In this document: in pieces, positions 11,706 to 24,692 of the stretch
Numbering within the stretch: the stretch's first letter is position 1
How the letters are laid out: every line of letters starts with the position of its first letter
Assembly (NCBI RefSeq): GCF_040115645.1
Contig: NC_089549.1
Coordinates: 1,984,001-2,048,000, forward strand
DNA length: 64,000 bases
Origin: Euwallacea fornicatus
Lineage: Eukaryota; Arthropoda; Insecta; Coleoptera; Curculionidae
Reading direction: 5' to 3'
Notes under the pieces: model-generated
Told to the model about the DNA's origin: nothing
Database searches by the model: none
Seen by the model: the letters and a program-made list of their open reading frames with translations, nothing else
Program-made: the position numbers and the translations under genes

Positions 11706-12351
11706 CAGGGTGGTCCCTAAGAGCGTTCCGATATTGACGGAGCTGCCTCTCTAGATTGTTCCAAGACGAAAATGTTCTTTCCACGTATGTCTTAACACGA
11801 GTCTTTTCCGAGATACAGGGTGTCAAATATTAAGAAAAATAAAACATTTTCCTTCGTGTTTTCAAAATGGCAAAATATTTCGTCGAGCCTCGGTATAGCT
11901 ACACAGTGGTCCAAACAGTGCATTTCCCTTCTATTTAAAGAAAAATATTGTAACCGTAGACGCGCGGCTACGTTACCTCCTATAGGGAAATGAAGGTATC
12001 CCACCGGTGTTTCCAGATTAGATACATTTTTTTTAAATAATTGATTCAAAATACACCAAAAATGTATCTGGTATTTTCATGATACGATGAGTCGCCTTTG
12101 AGAAAAAAACGTATTGAGTCAAACCTGTGCTGAAAATAACGAAAATTTTATTAAAAAGTTAAAGTTGATCATCTAAAACGAATTAATGTTGCTTTTAATC
12201 GTGGTCTGCGATCTTGACTCTTTTTTTACTTAACACTCTGTGTCTCGGAAACAGCTCCGATTTTAGGACATACGCTTATATAGCATTTCCATTTTAAAAC
12301 AATCCAGAGAATCAGTTCCTCAAATATCGAAACGCCCCTAGGGACCACCTG
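11706..12351. mobile_element. ~646-bp TIR element, family shared with 42029-42680
   Basis: The left end reads CAGGGTGGTCCCTAAGAGCG and the reversed right end CAGGTGGTCCCTAGGGGCGT, continuing TTCGATATTTGA against TTCCGATATTGA. The interior shows no intact gene. A nested fragment starting ACAGGGTGTCAAATATTA lies near 11814. Almost the same size and ends occur at 42029, so this is one repeat family. Confidence 0.7.
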
Positions 12352-14199
12352 GTATAATAGTATGATTGGTTCCCACTATTCCACCAAAATGCCCGAGAAT
12401 AATGCTGCATTTCGTTTCAAAGATTTAGAGGCCACCTGTCTTGGATAATGATTTGTACAGAGTGGTGCAGACAAAAGTTTTCACCCACGACTAATTTTCA
12501 TATAAGAACAGACTTATCCAGAGTGAAAACTTGTCAAATCATAATTCCATTAAGAACCTCAGAATGTCACATTCACTACCTGTGAGGCTTGCAGAAACTC
12601 CGGTTGCTTTATGGATAGAAATAGCCCAATTAACGTGATGTTATGTAAATTTTGTGCAATGAGAAAACATGGAAATTAATCTGATACCTAGCACCCAGGC
12701 CGTCATACTTATATTTATTCATGAGGTTTGCCCTTCTAACCAATTTTTAATCCAAATTAGTAAGTTACTTTTCAAAAGTTTCCAGAGGTGGGAAAGTTAT
12801 GGAAGCGAGATTTAATTTTTTGTCAGTTTGAAAAGAACTTGAAACTGGGTAATTCACAGAGATGGAAATCCAGTTTACTTATGGCAAATTTGTTCATTCT
12901 CCATCGCTGGAGACGAAATTTGAAATATCTCATTCGTTTGCGGATGTTATGGTTTATAACGATTTTATACAGCTCATAGAAACGATCACCATAAAATTGT
13001 TACTTGCACTCAATTAATTAATCAATTTAATTTTTCCTACCTGTTTTAAATTGCATTTTTAACAACTCTCAAAGGGAATTCTAACGAAAAAATTACGAAT
13101 TTCCGCCGTTGCAAGCGCACATCTGGCAACAGTGCTCTTTTGAAAAAATCGTTAATGCTTTCTGGACAGCAGAAATTGCCTTAAACCTAACGTGCAAAGT
13201 GCTATTAATTAATGTTGCTTCATACACTGATATTCAGAGAAACGAACATCTAGAGATATTAAGATTTATGTCTTATAGCGCTAAATATTGCTGACAAACT
13301 GCAAGTTCAAGGTGAACTTAAGAAGTAAGATGCAGGTGCCCAGATGAAGAAACTCAACCGAGGACCAACCTGTGACGATTAAAAAAAAATCTCTTTCTGC
13401 CAACCTAAAGCCTCGAATTTTTTGCTCTGTGAGCTTGAACTGCTCCGGATAAAACGATGAATCATCGTAGAAAGGCTCAGTTGAAGAAACCTAAAAATGT
13501 ATAAATCTAAAAACAGATACTTCTGCTTACAAAAAAAAATATACATTAGCTCCTTCTAGAGGCGATGTAGAACCAGTGTATTGGAATACCACACAGGAAA
13601 TGATTCGTGACTACCGAGACTTTATGTTGTTTATCGAGACGTGTAACAGCGAAATAAATAAAATCTCTATGAAAATTCCCATCAAGAATAATACATTACT
13701 TTGATTTCACCCGCGAATGTCTGAGTAATACTTAAAAATGTACTTGATGAAGGATCAGTAAAAATCCAACCAATTAAATCCCTTCGTAGAGCCTCAAAGT
13801 CTCCTAGCAGCACCAAGACGGGATCAAATTTTAATAAGTTTTTAAAATTTTAAAAATAATTAAGAAATACATATTTTATTTCAATAAATGGGAATTATGC
13901 AGTTCGATGTCTATTTTTAATTCTTCGGGAATCGGATCGAAAAGTAAAGCACCGAAATTTGACAACTCCAAAATTTGAAAAAATCTCTAATATCATCGTT
14001 AAAATGTAGTTAAAAATTAAAGAAGTTCACATTCGCCTCGAACAGAAGGGGCGCCATCGATGTTTGGTACCAATGGACGTTCAACCACCAATAGCGCGAA
14101 GGTGGATACTGATTTACATTCTGGAATACCATAGTTTTACTGCACAAATTCACTGTTAAAATAATTTTTTATTGATATTTAACCCCACTATTGGAGTTT
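12352..14199. other. non-coding stretch, nothing assigned
   Basis: Short frames at 12788-12979 and 13109-13294 (+) have no motif. No repeat structure was recognised. Confidence 0.4.
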
Positions 14200-14890
14200 T
14201 TGCGTATCAAAAAGACGGCATACCGGCATGGGGTGTGCCTTTTGATAGGTATCTTCTGAGCTGCACTTTAAAAACCCCGGCATCTCGGGGCAGCCAGATG
14301 TTTACCATCCATCGCCCACCATCGTGTTGCTATCAGGATTTTCTTGACAAAAACTGACTGATCAGCAACCAGGGATGAGGCCTTTTTAGATGATCATTTG
14401 ACAAAACTGAGCATCCAATCTTTTCCCTTACATGTGATGGATTATGGTCGGCCGGATCAGCATGCTCTCTTACTTATCCCTGAACCACCCAGAGAGTTAC
14501 AACAGAAGAAAAACATCTTAGCCAAAGGGGCAATTACTTGATCAGTTAAAGCACTTTGGCGAGGCATGTAGAGACAAATCTAATCCCAACGGACAATTTC
14601 ATCCGCAAATCCAGTAATAGGGCTAAGGCTATTTGGACCATTATACCGAGTAAGAACTCCATGATAACGACCACTGAACCGCCATTAAGCTCCCATCAAT
14701 TCAATGAGTTCCCTCTGTGGTACAGCGGAAAACTTAAATAAGGATGATGTTGCAGACCCTGTTATTGACTCTTTCCAGTACAACACCCAGCGTTTTCATT
14801 TCAAAGAACTATCTTTCATCAAGATTGGTTTAGTGGATCTTCTATGTCATGGTGGGCGAGCAGAGACACGCCCTGTCATGGTAAGTCTAA
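14200..14890 (+). pseudogene. LINE (non-LTR retrotransposon) fragment
   Basis: A decayed piece of a LINE open reading frame. Its order fits a jockey/CR1-type element: an endonuclease-like tail (IHRPPSCCYQDFLDK, about 14309-14353), a linker (RKSSNRAKAIWTIIPSKNS, about 14601-14657, and SSHQFNEF, about 14692-14712), then the start of the reverse transcriptase region (TAENLNKDDVADPVIDSF, about 14720-14773, and RFHFKELSFIKI, about 14791-14826). A frame change lies near 14712. No catalytic YXDD box follows, so it is truncated. The call comes from the order of linker words and is moderate. A strong splice-donor-like GTAAGT at 14881 made me consider a host exon, but the LINE wording fits better. Confidence 0.45.
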
Positions 14891-15139
14891 TCTAATCTTT
14901 CACTTCTGCAATCATCTGCCTAATGGAATATGTGCAATCATGTTATGAGAATAAACAGGTCGTCCGGGCAATATTGTTCGGCCTCGTAATTTTATTGCAT
15001 GCCTCATATTATTTTGATTAATAAATTAAAATTTGACATTTTTTATCAAAGAGTTATAGAATTACACACATCAGAAAAGTCTAATACAAAGTATGCCTTC
15101 AACGGTTATTAATTACGGCCCTAATTATGTCGTTCATAC
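14891..15139. other. short spacer, nothing assigned
   Basis: AT-rich sequence between the LINE fragment and the Tc1 fragment. No signal recognised. Confidence 0.3.
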
Positions 15140-15420
15140 TCAAAGTGATATTGTTGATTTCTGCTTGTGGTGCACTTCACCGCTCGTCTAACAGTTGGCC
15201 ACATGTGGCGAAATCCTTCTTTGAAGCTTGTCCCAAACATGCTCAATTGGATTAAAATCTGGCGATTTTGCTGGCCATGGCAATGCGACGGTGCCTTCGT
15301 TGATCAGCCAGTCTGTTACAGAACCGGCGACATGTGGATGGACATTCTCATGCATAAGGCGAAAGTTTTGGTCAACGGCGCCAGCAAATTATCGGACTGC
15401 AGGGTCACTTGGTGCACCTG
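15140..15420 (-). pseudogene. Tc1-like transposase C-terminal fragment
   Basis: On the minus strand the sequence reads LMHENVHPHVAGSVTDWL, then PWPAKSPDFNPIEHVWDKLQ and RRISPHVAN. This is the canonical second- and third-catalytic-residue region of a Tc1-family transposase (HDNARPH… and SPDLNPIEHVWD). In the second block the catalytic D of HDNARPH is replaced (HENVHPH). No N-terminal half or terminal repeats were found, so this is a fragment. Plus-strand frames over the same bases are antisense shadows. Confidence 0.75.
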
Positions 15421-16440
15421 CTAAAGTATTTTATGTAACAGTATGTCTTTAGCATGCATGCAGAACACGGGCTTGCACTGATATAGCACAGCATAAACTA
15501 CAATTGCAATTACTTGTTATCGGTTTTATGATTTTAATAAAATATCTTTAGCCTTTTCCGATTCATGTAGTAACTTTTGGTAAGTATCTAAAGGCTGCCT
15601 TTGACTCCCTTCATTCTCGTATTACGTATTAATAGAATCGGCTGATAGGACGAGATATACGTTTGCAAACAAGTAACCTACAGGTTTGTTACCTCAGTCA
15701 AATTAGTGTTTCATTCGCTGTTCGATTCCTCGAGCATTGAAATGTTCAGGTCTTTAAGAAGCCTCAAGATCTCACTTTATGAGTGCTCGTCAGTCGTGAC
15801 CTCTTCGCGTATAGCGTAAGGTCAAGAGATCACGTGTCCACTATCTATCACACGACCTTCAAAGCCAGGGATAGGACAGAGCCATTATGGTATAAAATGT
15901 TTCATGATGGGTTCGTACAGATATTTAATTTCATTAAATTTAGCGTTTAGTGTTAAATTTATCGTCAGCGCTGTGCGCAGTTTGTACGAAAACTTGAGGC
16001 GTAGTTTACGCATGTGCTGATTATCCCAATAAATCAAATAACTCGGCATCGTGCAATTTTTTCATCACCTCCGTTCTGGTTGGAAATACCATGAAAATTA
16101 ACTGAACTAAAGCATGACACCCGATTTCAATAACGTGCCAGAAGATTAATAACAAATAAAAATGCGCTCCAAAACATTAAATATTAATGGTCAGTTTATG
16201 TGGAAAATTCAAGTGTAACGTTAGTGCTAGAATTAGCATTAACGAAGATGCAAGTTATAGAGCATGCATTGCAACAAAATCTGCTTTATAAAATGGGAAT
16301 TTTCAATTAAGCTACGAGAACGCGCTAAGAGCAATAAACTGAGCTGAGAACGAACCTGAAAGCTGGAATCACATTTTCCAAAAAATCGTAACTCTTGGTA
16401 GAGATCAGCTACGCTGATTATTTTTTAAAATCTCATATAT
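15421..16440. other. non-coding stretch, nothing assigned
   Basis: No gene recognised. It could hold upstream exons of the candidate exon at 16441, but I could not identify any. Confidence 0.3.
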
Positions 16441-16582
16441 CACAGGCCCTTTGGCCTACGCTGATGCAGCAGACCTCGTGGAGGTAATACGGGAGGCGCT
16501 CGATAATGTAGCCCGATTCAAACGAAGTGTGGTTGATTACATTACGGAACATAATTTTAATAATAAACGATTTATTAAATAA
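16441..16582 (+). CDS. candidate terminal exon of an unknown gene
   Basis: An open stretch of about 46 codons starts at a possible splice acceptor (ATATCACAG at about 16440) and ends in TAA at 16580-16582. It contains DAADLVEVIREALDNVARFK, an amphipathic, helix-like segment with good codon regularity, followed by SVVDYITEHNF. AATAAA-like words (TAATAATAAAC, TAAATAAATG) overlap or follow the stop and could serve as polyadenylation signals. I do not recognise the family, no upstream exon was found, and a chance frame cannot be excluded. Confidence 0.3.
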
Positions 16583-19500
16583 ATGCTTAATACCTGTAGG
16601 TTTTTATTTCGTTAATCTATAGTATAGTTCAAAAATAGGTTTGTGAGGGTGGACGCGGCTTTGGTCTTCACTTCGAAATCGAATCGAACATCAATAGGAA
16701 TCGGAGTTTGAATAGAAGAGGAATTCCACGTCTTCGAGAAAGTCTTAAATACCAAACCCTCTGGCGGCGCACCATGGGCGTGCCAAAGGGGCACATTATC
16801 TCCTTGACAATAACTTAACTCTGACTATATTTACTATCTGCCACCAATCCGATGGAGTCTCAACCTGATCAGAATGCACGATGCAACACAATTAAAAGCT
16901 ACGTACGGGGTGGCTGATTTGACCGCTGGATCCTACATACATATACCATATGTAAAAATATAAAGAAATATTCTGAACCTTATAAGTATTTTTTATTGTT
17001 GGCTTTGTGTTGTCTGTCGCCACGATCTGTTTACATTATCGAGCACCTGCGGTAATAGCAAATGTAAACACACACATCTGCAAATGATTATTATTTTTGC
17101 CTTCGCAAGGCCTGGTGCACAGGCAAAATCTATAGCTTTTTTACTTCTCTCTATCGTGCCGAAAATCCATCTTTTTCTTATCATTTCAACTTTGACTGAA
17201 TTCAACTCAAAGTCACGTTTTTTTTTTTATCTAATCTGGTGTTTGCGATAAATCTCTTAATTGGAGACGAAGGAACTTCAAGCGGGTACAACTCTAAAAG
17301 CGGAAACTCCTGCGTTAACAAAAATCAACTCCTGTTAGTAGTGCGCTATAGCGTGGAATTTTGTTTGCTGCTCGTTAACCTTGGATGTGTACTAAAAATC
17401 GAAACTTTTCAAATAATTTTTTATAGCTCAATAGCTCTGAATCTGCATCGTAAACTGCAAATTTTCAACGAAACTCAGACGGAGAATCTCAAGTCGTTAC
17501 GAGTCCAGCCAAAGTTGATAAATATTCTTTAAAAATGCGGGAAATTTCATGATTTCCTTACGACATACTATTGCACGGCTGGTTTTTCTGAAAGAAAAGC
17601 TGATAACGAAATAACTGAGGCCCCGATTACGGTGAACAATTTCTCAAATAAGCCACCAATTTTCTTAATATTCCTAATCTATTCCCAACACCTTTTGCCC
17701 AAGAATTTCAGTAAGCCCAGTTATGTACATAACAATGTATTGATTTAAGCTTCTTCGTGCGTAAATACGATAAGTGCAAAACAATCTCTCATTGTTTGCT
17801 CTATACGGAATATAGATAATTGAATGGCCATTTATGAGTTAATAGTTAAACTACGGGCTCACACCTAAAATATTTTATTACTTTGCACCATGCCAAATTT
17901 AGGTATTAGGTACTGCACACGTATAACCTTGTATTAAAGTAAGTTGAACCTAAAGGTCAGCACTCCTAATGGGAAAGTTTTGCCCTGTTTCTAAAGCAAA
18001 TGTTCTTGAAACTCATTATCTTAATTGTAAAAAGGTGTAGATAGTGTAAAATTTTGCATAAAAACGAAAAACGTTTTAAATACTGTTAATATTTTGCTAT
18101 TAAATGGTAGCTGGTGCGTCTTTTTGTATAGAAACTCGTTGCAAAAAAGACATTTAATTCAGATATTCCTCAGATGAAAAATTGTTTATATTTGTTCTTG
18201 TTTCGAAGTTAAAACGTACTCTATAACCTATAATACATATAATATAATAAATAGTCCTTTTTGCCATTTCTGGATATTTCATATCCACTTCAAATCGCCC
18301 CCAATAATATTATTCGCTATATTTTTTCTATAGTTTGACGGTTCATTTTGCAATTTTTCTATGCAGTTCACCCTAAAAAAAATCTAGACCTTCTTTCCCA
18401 GCAGAAACCTTACCAATACTAGACTCCTGCTTTGGTCAGAGTTAACGGATAAGCAATCTCACTTTTTTAGGAAAAACCGAATATTGTTATATTTGTCTAT
18501 ACACCCTGTAAAATTGTTTTACACCTTTAATTTTATATTTAAGGGATCATATTCTTCCATATTTGAGTTTAAACGTGAACTTCAAACTATCTAAATGGAT
18601 AAAATTTTTCGGTCTCTACCCAGATATATCTAACCAATATGGTAAAAGCACCGAGTACTTCCGAACCTCTGATGGTACCGAAGTTCCCTAAAAAAAATTT
18701 TGGTTGAGGGCATGTGAAACAAGTAAATTCTGATATTGTACGTTTTTATGTATATTCTATATGTTATGTAACATATATGTACAAAATAAATAAAATATTA
18801 AAACTTTGGGTCTGAAAGCTGATGTTAAAAAATCCATTAAATGATTCTTAAGAATTAAATTATTATACATTTAACAGGCTAAGAAGCTTTGGTAACAGGA
18901 AAATTTCCGAATCGCGAATACTAAATTAGACTGGAAAGTCTTGGGATTATATAATCCAAATCTCGAGATTTTGGGGATTAATCATGAAGTTTTTTTCATA
19001 GATTGCTGGTACAGTGCGAAATTTTGTATGTTCTTTATGATTTTTTATGTTATTTATGAAATAGACAGGAGTAGAGATGATCAAAAAATTACCTTAAAAC
19101 TTTTTAACGATTTCCCCGTCTCCTTTTGAAATAACTATAAATTTAAATATTTAGGTTAATTTTCTAACAAAAATAACTTGTTGCAAAAAATACTGAAACC
19201 TGAACTTCTCTGCTACGAAAAATGGACTTCCTGTATATAACAACGACACAAATACTCGGAATATTCCAATTTTTTTTTCGCATATTATATTGGGTGTTTT
19301 CTGAACATACATTGCAAGTTTTAAAGAGCGTTGTGGGCACGCTCCTGAAATTTCTGAAGGAACACTGATATGTCTAAAACACACATCAGAATTTTGTTAT
19401 TAAACTGCGATAATTTAAATTAAATGTAACCAATCATTTTCCAAAAAATGGTAAAAAGCCAATTTTTTTTCTAAATTTCAATACGTCTCTCCGAAATAAA

Positions 19501-19866
19501 ACGATTTGCCAGACATGTTTATAGGAACTTTTTTACGTATTTTGATCTAAGAAATGTGACTTTGACGATGCATATATTTAAAATTTCTTTATATATGTTG
19601 TAATAATGTGTAATATTACATGTATATGTACGTGTTACAAAACTCCTAGCCTTCATCTGCTTATATCATAAAAACTCACTTGCAAGATATTACATACTTT
19701 TATTATCATGATTCGTCTGAAAGGTCCAGCTATTTTGAGGGACCTAATCTTCAATTTCTTTTTATCGGGAGCCCGAATTTCATCCTCCACTGTCCATTGT
19801 TCTAACCGATACGTTCGTAATCTTGAAGTTCGTAGACCTCAAAATATTATTGACGAAATTTGAAAA
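16583..19866. other. non-coding stretch with short unassigned frames
   Basis: Frames at 16612-16794 (-), 16993-17205 (-), 17239-17532 (+), 18941-19129 (+) and 19151-19384 (-) were read and have no domain, signal peptide or splice context I can support. A CCCTGTA-type transposon-end word occurs near 18507 without a partner. Confidence 0.4.
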
Positions 19867-19870
19867 TTAA

Positions 19871-20243
19871 CCTTTTAGTGCCCAGGGTGCTTAAAAGTCT
19901 TGTTATTTTCAACCGCTTTTAGGAACTCATATCGTTGGAACTGGTGCGCATGCGTGAACTCAAATTTCCATCTGTAATTATTATTAATTCAAAAGTTTTA
20001 CTGCGTGCATTATATCGCGTGTGTTAATTTCGGTTTAGTTGAATCTTTTGAAAACTTTTATTTTATAACAGTTTTTGTCATGAAAAATTTATTTTGCGTT
20101 ATAAGCACCATTTTTTTCATATCACTCAAAAAACAACTAAAATATGTAAAATGTGTTTCTTTTGATAACAATATATAATAAATGAAAGAAGTGATGATGC
20201 CAAAAGTTTTTTTCTTGTCACGCAAGACTTGGGCACTAAAGGG
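19871..20243. mobile_element. piggyBac-like MITE with TTAA target duplications
   Basis: A 373-bp element bounded by TTAA on both sides (19867-19870 and 20244-20247). The left terminal repeat CCTTTTAGTGCCCAGG matches the reversed right end CCCTTTAGTGCCCAAG at 14 of 16 bases. TTAA duplications and a CCYTTT-type start are the hallmark of piggyBac-superfamily elements. The interior is non-coding, so it would need a transposase supplied elsewhere. Confidence 0.75.
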
Positions 20244-21057
20244 TTAAAAGCGATATTGAGAAATTCAAATTAGTGATGTGGAGCGCTAAATTAAGACTAA
20301 AAAATTAAGAATTACTCCTGATTCTGACTAATAATGTAATTCAAGTTCATTTAGGGCAATCAAGGCTAAGTCTATTTGGTCACAGAACTAGTTTTCTCTT
20401 GTTTTGCAAACAAATCTCAAATTTACTTTCAACTTGGTTTATCTTCAAATGCGCTAAAATAAATTGAAATTTAAATCAAAGGAGAAAACAGTCGAAAACT
20501 GTTCTTGGGAGCTTTTAATATTGTAAACACGACAAAACTTGGTCAGCCTTCACATTCTTAACAGTAAAAATAATTACATTAGATTTATCTCAAATCACTA
20601 GCTCTAGCACTAAGAAATAAGGGAGAATACTAATTCTCCAAATTCAGAAAATCCAAGGATATTTACGGCCGAGCTTCCATGAAGACTTTCAATAGCACGG
20701 TGTCAGCAATCAAACACCTTACGAACTCTTTAATCAAACCAGCATCTCTAAGTTTTAACTTAGCCTGCAAGATCATTCTCGGTAAATCCCAATTTCAAAA
20801 GTTCAAGCTTTCCACTGCCTTTGCCGATGTTTCTTTGAAAAGGTTCTTCTCGCTCATCCCGACTTTCACAGACAATAAAGCTCGCGAAAATGCACTTCGC
20901 ATATTAATAATTTGCGCTAAACCACTGGTATTTTATCAGCCAGTTTTAACCAAACGGATAAAATACTGTTGTGCTTGACCTATTAGTCGGCTTACCTTTT
21001 TTAGATTTGCACTTGGCTGCTTTTATCGATCCCTTTTCTTAGGGTAAAAACGTAATA
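20244..21057. other. mostly non-coding; one unassigned 99-codon frame
   Basis: An ATG-started frame at 20679-20978 (+) encodes a basic, hydrophobic 99-residue peptide with no recognisable domain. Both strands were read and no family can be named. The rest is AT-rich with no signal. Confidence 0.3.
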
Positions 21058-21504
21058 AAGAATCGCACCTCACCGGGTGCCTCGACGCTCACCTCCTCGG
21101 TCACCTCGCCAAGAATTGAACATCGCCGCTAATCAACATAATGAAGAAGTTCGCATCGTTTTTTATTGTTGTTTATTTGTCTAGTTTTTTAACAACCCAG
21201 AGATAGTGAAAATGTTGTTTGATTCAGATAGTGATATTGTCCCGTCAAATAGTTTGATATGGTCGTTATTATTAATAATGCTACGTTTATATTAAATTTG
21301 TTTTGGTTCCTCAAACAGCACCACTCATTCCGTTGCTCTACCCTCAACGTACATTTAGTCATTCCATCGAACCGAACATATTGAGTACTGCTGATTAAAC
21401 GCAACATGCTCTGTTGACGTATGGAGGGAGCGGGGGGTTGAGAGAACCAATCACGGAGCGAGTTTCTAGTACCTCGTCGCTGTGGGGGGCGAGGTGCGAT
21501 GCTT
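21058..21504. repeat. 447-bp interval bounded by an inverted repeat
   Basis: The left AAGAATCGCACCTCACC and the reversed right AAGCATCGCACCTCGCC agree at 15 of 17 bases, and GC-rich sequence continues inward on both sides. No clear target duplication was found. It is possibly a small non-autonomous transposon. The 72-codon minus-strand frame inside has no motif. Confidence 0.45.
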
Positions 21505-23068
21505 AGTAAACAACTTCAGTTGATTTACCATCGCCGAACGACGAGGAGAACGTCGAGATGTCCGGCCAGGGGCTACGCTTCACTATATTTTTACCCTTGG
21601 ACATGTCACTAGAATTTCAAATTAGTAAAAGGACGGCGTGAAAGGCCTAAACAAGAAGGAAATAATCAATGTAAATGTTCTCCCATGCTCCCAACCAGAA
21701 GAGGTCGGCAATATTGTTTTCATATGAAAATTTTCAAATTAACTTTCGCAACTTCACATACTCTATTTTCGTGTAAGTCCCCAAGCAAATTTATGCACAC
21801 AACCGTATATTTCGCCGGTTAAAGGCCAAAGTTGAAAGGTAAACATCGCGTTTGCTTACATTGGGATTAACCATGCCGAAGGGTGAACTTTTATAATATT
21901 AATAAGTGCCACTAACTTCCGCTTCGAGGAAAACTAGCTATTAAGGGCTCTTTTTTAGATCCAGATGTTGAAGCTTAAAACCCCAAAAGTAGCCCTTGTC
22001 ATATCCTTTGTTAATCGAATTTCCGAGCTTTTCCGAGTTTTTACCGTCGAATAGAATTTTCACTGCAAGGAAACTTCAAAGGGAATAAATGGAGCCTGAT
22101 ATGGACTGATCGGCTTTTTGTCTTTGTGTCAAACTCGTCTATATTAAAATGGGCACTTGATATTCTTGAACTCGAGTCCTTTTTCGCTGTAAAAGTCGGA
22201 TCTATTGACTCGGATCAATGCATTTTTGCGCCTTTGATGTTGTGTATTTAACGAGCTCAGTTTTTGTCTGGAAAAAATCTATTGTGTATACACAAAATAG
22301 TGAAAAATCTACCTAAAGGGCTTAAGCCAGGCACATCTTGATCCCTGTCAATTTTGCGATTGGAGTAGACGTGATGCCACGGTCCCCATGGACTTTGTTC
22401 AGAAATATAACTGCCCAGATTTGCATAGTCGATAAGAACTCAATTGGTGCAGCCAATATAGAGCAAGAATTCCATAGATGGTATGAAGTGTCGATAAAAC
22501 TGATTGGATATCAGATGAGCCTTTGACGCAATTAAATCTGGTTATTGGCTTATGTGAGAGGAGACCACAGGGAGACCTAAAGAATGTAGAAAACTAATTT
22601 TATGGCAAAAATGCATCTTGAAATTGCCCAAAAAACAAAGATCACGTTCCTTTCATTTCGCTTCCATGCATTTTTATGCATCGCGAATGCGGCTCTATCC
22701 TCGAATGCACGCTCAAAGCTTCTAATCCTAAAAATAGATTCCGGAACTGTTCCAGCTACTTTAATTCTTAACAAAAAGACGAGTAAACTTTGGATGCAAG
22801 CCAAGCTAGTGGATGGGGTGTTTCCGCATCTTGGGGAGGAAATGGAGATATGATTGGTACCGCGAAACCTTGCCATTAGGAGCTTCAATATCGAGGAATC
22901 GGATAAAGCTTAGAAATAGATTTCTTGGGCGTAATTGGTTTAAGATTATTTTACGACGGATTCGTTTCGTATTGCAGTCTCTTGGTGGGACATAAAATGC
23001 ATTTTAAAGTTTCTATTTAAATATTCAAACAAAAAGTTCGCTCATACTGACAGGGCATGTGATCTATA
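21505..23068. other. non-coding stretch, nothing assigned
   Basis: Overlapping frames on both strands at 22577-22888 look like chance openness. No repeat or gene is recognised. Confidence 0.35.
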
Positions 23069-23283
23069 TAGGGTGATTCAAAATTCAGCTCTAAGAATTT
23101 AGAAACGCAATTTTGAGGTTAAAGCAAAACTCTCTTTCCTCTAAACGTGAGTTTGCAAATACTTCAACACCCCGTATATCGAAAACTAATCATTTGCCGA
23201 CCCACGTTTAGCAGAATGAAAGTTTTATTTTGACCTCAAAAATGTGCCCCTAAATTCTTTGTACTGAACTTTGAATCACTTTG
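23069..23283. mobile_element. 215-bp fold-back MITE
   Basis: The left arm begins TAGGGTGATTCAAAATTCAG and the reversed right arm CAAAGTGATTCAAAGTTCAG. Similarity extends about 95 bp inward (for example TTTTGAGGT and CTAAACGTG in both arms), so almost the whole element can fold on itself. TA flanks both ends. Non-coding. Confidence 0.7.
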
Positions 23284-23306
23284 TATACATATATATATAT
23301 ATATAA
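23284..23306. repeat. (TA)n microsatellite
   Basis: A short run of alternating T and A (TATACATATATATATATATA) directly at the right end of the fold-back element. Confidence 0.8.
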
Positions 23307-24692
23307 TCGAAATAGTCTCCACCTTCAACTAGGTTCAGCTCACCAATGAGGCAGTGTATCTCTGTGTGTCGAGTTGATAGAGCACAAGTGCCGACAGCTA
23401 TCGTTTGCTTGTCCAAACCCAGCCAAAAGATCATAAACAAATATCCCAATATCAGCGAATTCCAGCCATCATATTCCTTAATAGCGTAATAAAATTGTGC
23501 TATAATGGGGAAATGTGCAATAAATTATAAATTAGTAAAAAATCGAAACTAATTTAATCCTACACAAAACTTATTATGAGCAAAAATTCGGAAATGGTGA
23601 GAGATCTGAGAAACACCAGAAAGGCTTCGCCCACGTCTACCGATACCATCGCAAGCCACGTTGTTGGTCTTTGTTGCTTGCACAATTCATATGTTTCTGT
23701 GTATACAATTCGTATGTTTCTACCTTTACTGGTTCTACCTGTATAATATTTTTTGGTGGCATTTAATGGAATATTTCAACATCGTTAGCTTATTATTAGA
23801 GAACACCGATAACCCAGGTATGTGAATAAAAGTTTGATTACACACGCTCATGAGATCTTGCCTGCTGTACAATCGTATATTGATGACTCAAGTTACTTCC
23901 AACTTAAATGTGTAAAAAAACATAAACAACTCCTGAGATTTCCGACGCGTGCCACCATCATTCGTTGGAAAACTTCGAACAAATAAACCAATTTATATCG
24001 ACTTAGATTCTCCAGAGTATAAATTTTGTGAACGACTCAAATGAGAGCAATAAATGCGAAATACAAAAAATACTCTTTAACAGAAATCCTATATTGCCCA
24101 GACATTTTTCATTCTCTGATTTAATATTCCATTATAACATACACTTAGGTGTCTTTCCTTGTATTCGGCAGACCTGGATATTCATGAAAAGGGCTTGAGC
24201 TTGTAGAGCATAATTTAATTGCGCGTCAGCCTGAAATTTAATCAGTTTTTCGCACGAAACAACTGGAAATAATTTATCACCAATGTTGGTGACTCAGAGA
24301 AATCATTAATAATGCAATGTCTGCACCCAGCAAGATCGAGAATGATTCATAGTTAAGTGCAGATACAAAATGAATTTCGGTAATGGCCATCTTTAAAATG
24401 CAAGAAAAGGAATTTACATAATACGATATTATATGTTTTTGTTCGGAAGGGTGAGGGGGAGAATAACGAGGCCAGGAATTGAGGAGGTCAATGATGGGTG
24501 TAACGGCAAGAAACTAGCCCCACTAGACCCGGAAATTACTGCACGGGAGCAGAAAATAGAGGAAGAAAATAATATGTCACAATATCATTTTGGGACTCCA
24601 GACATCCAGAGATGTTTAAATTTTTGGTGTTATAGCGAACAGAATTAAATCCAGTATTGTCAGGAATTCTTGACTGAGTCCAGTGTGAAATT
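23307..24692. other. non-coding stretch, nothing assigned
   Basis: The 71-codon frame at 24433-24648 (+) is acidic and has no recognised motif. Nothing else is seen. Confidence 0.35.

Noticed and set aside
20679..20978. 99-codon plus-strand frame as a gene
   Set aside because: Read on both strands; no recognisable family, splice or promoter context. Kept only as a note.
22577..22888. Overlapping open frames on both strands
   Set aside because: Sense and antisense openness over the same bases, with no motif in either.
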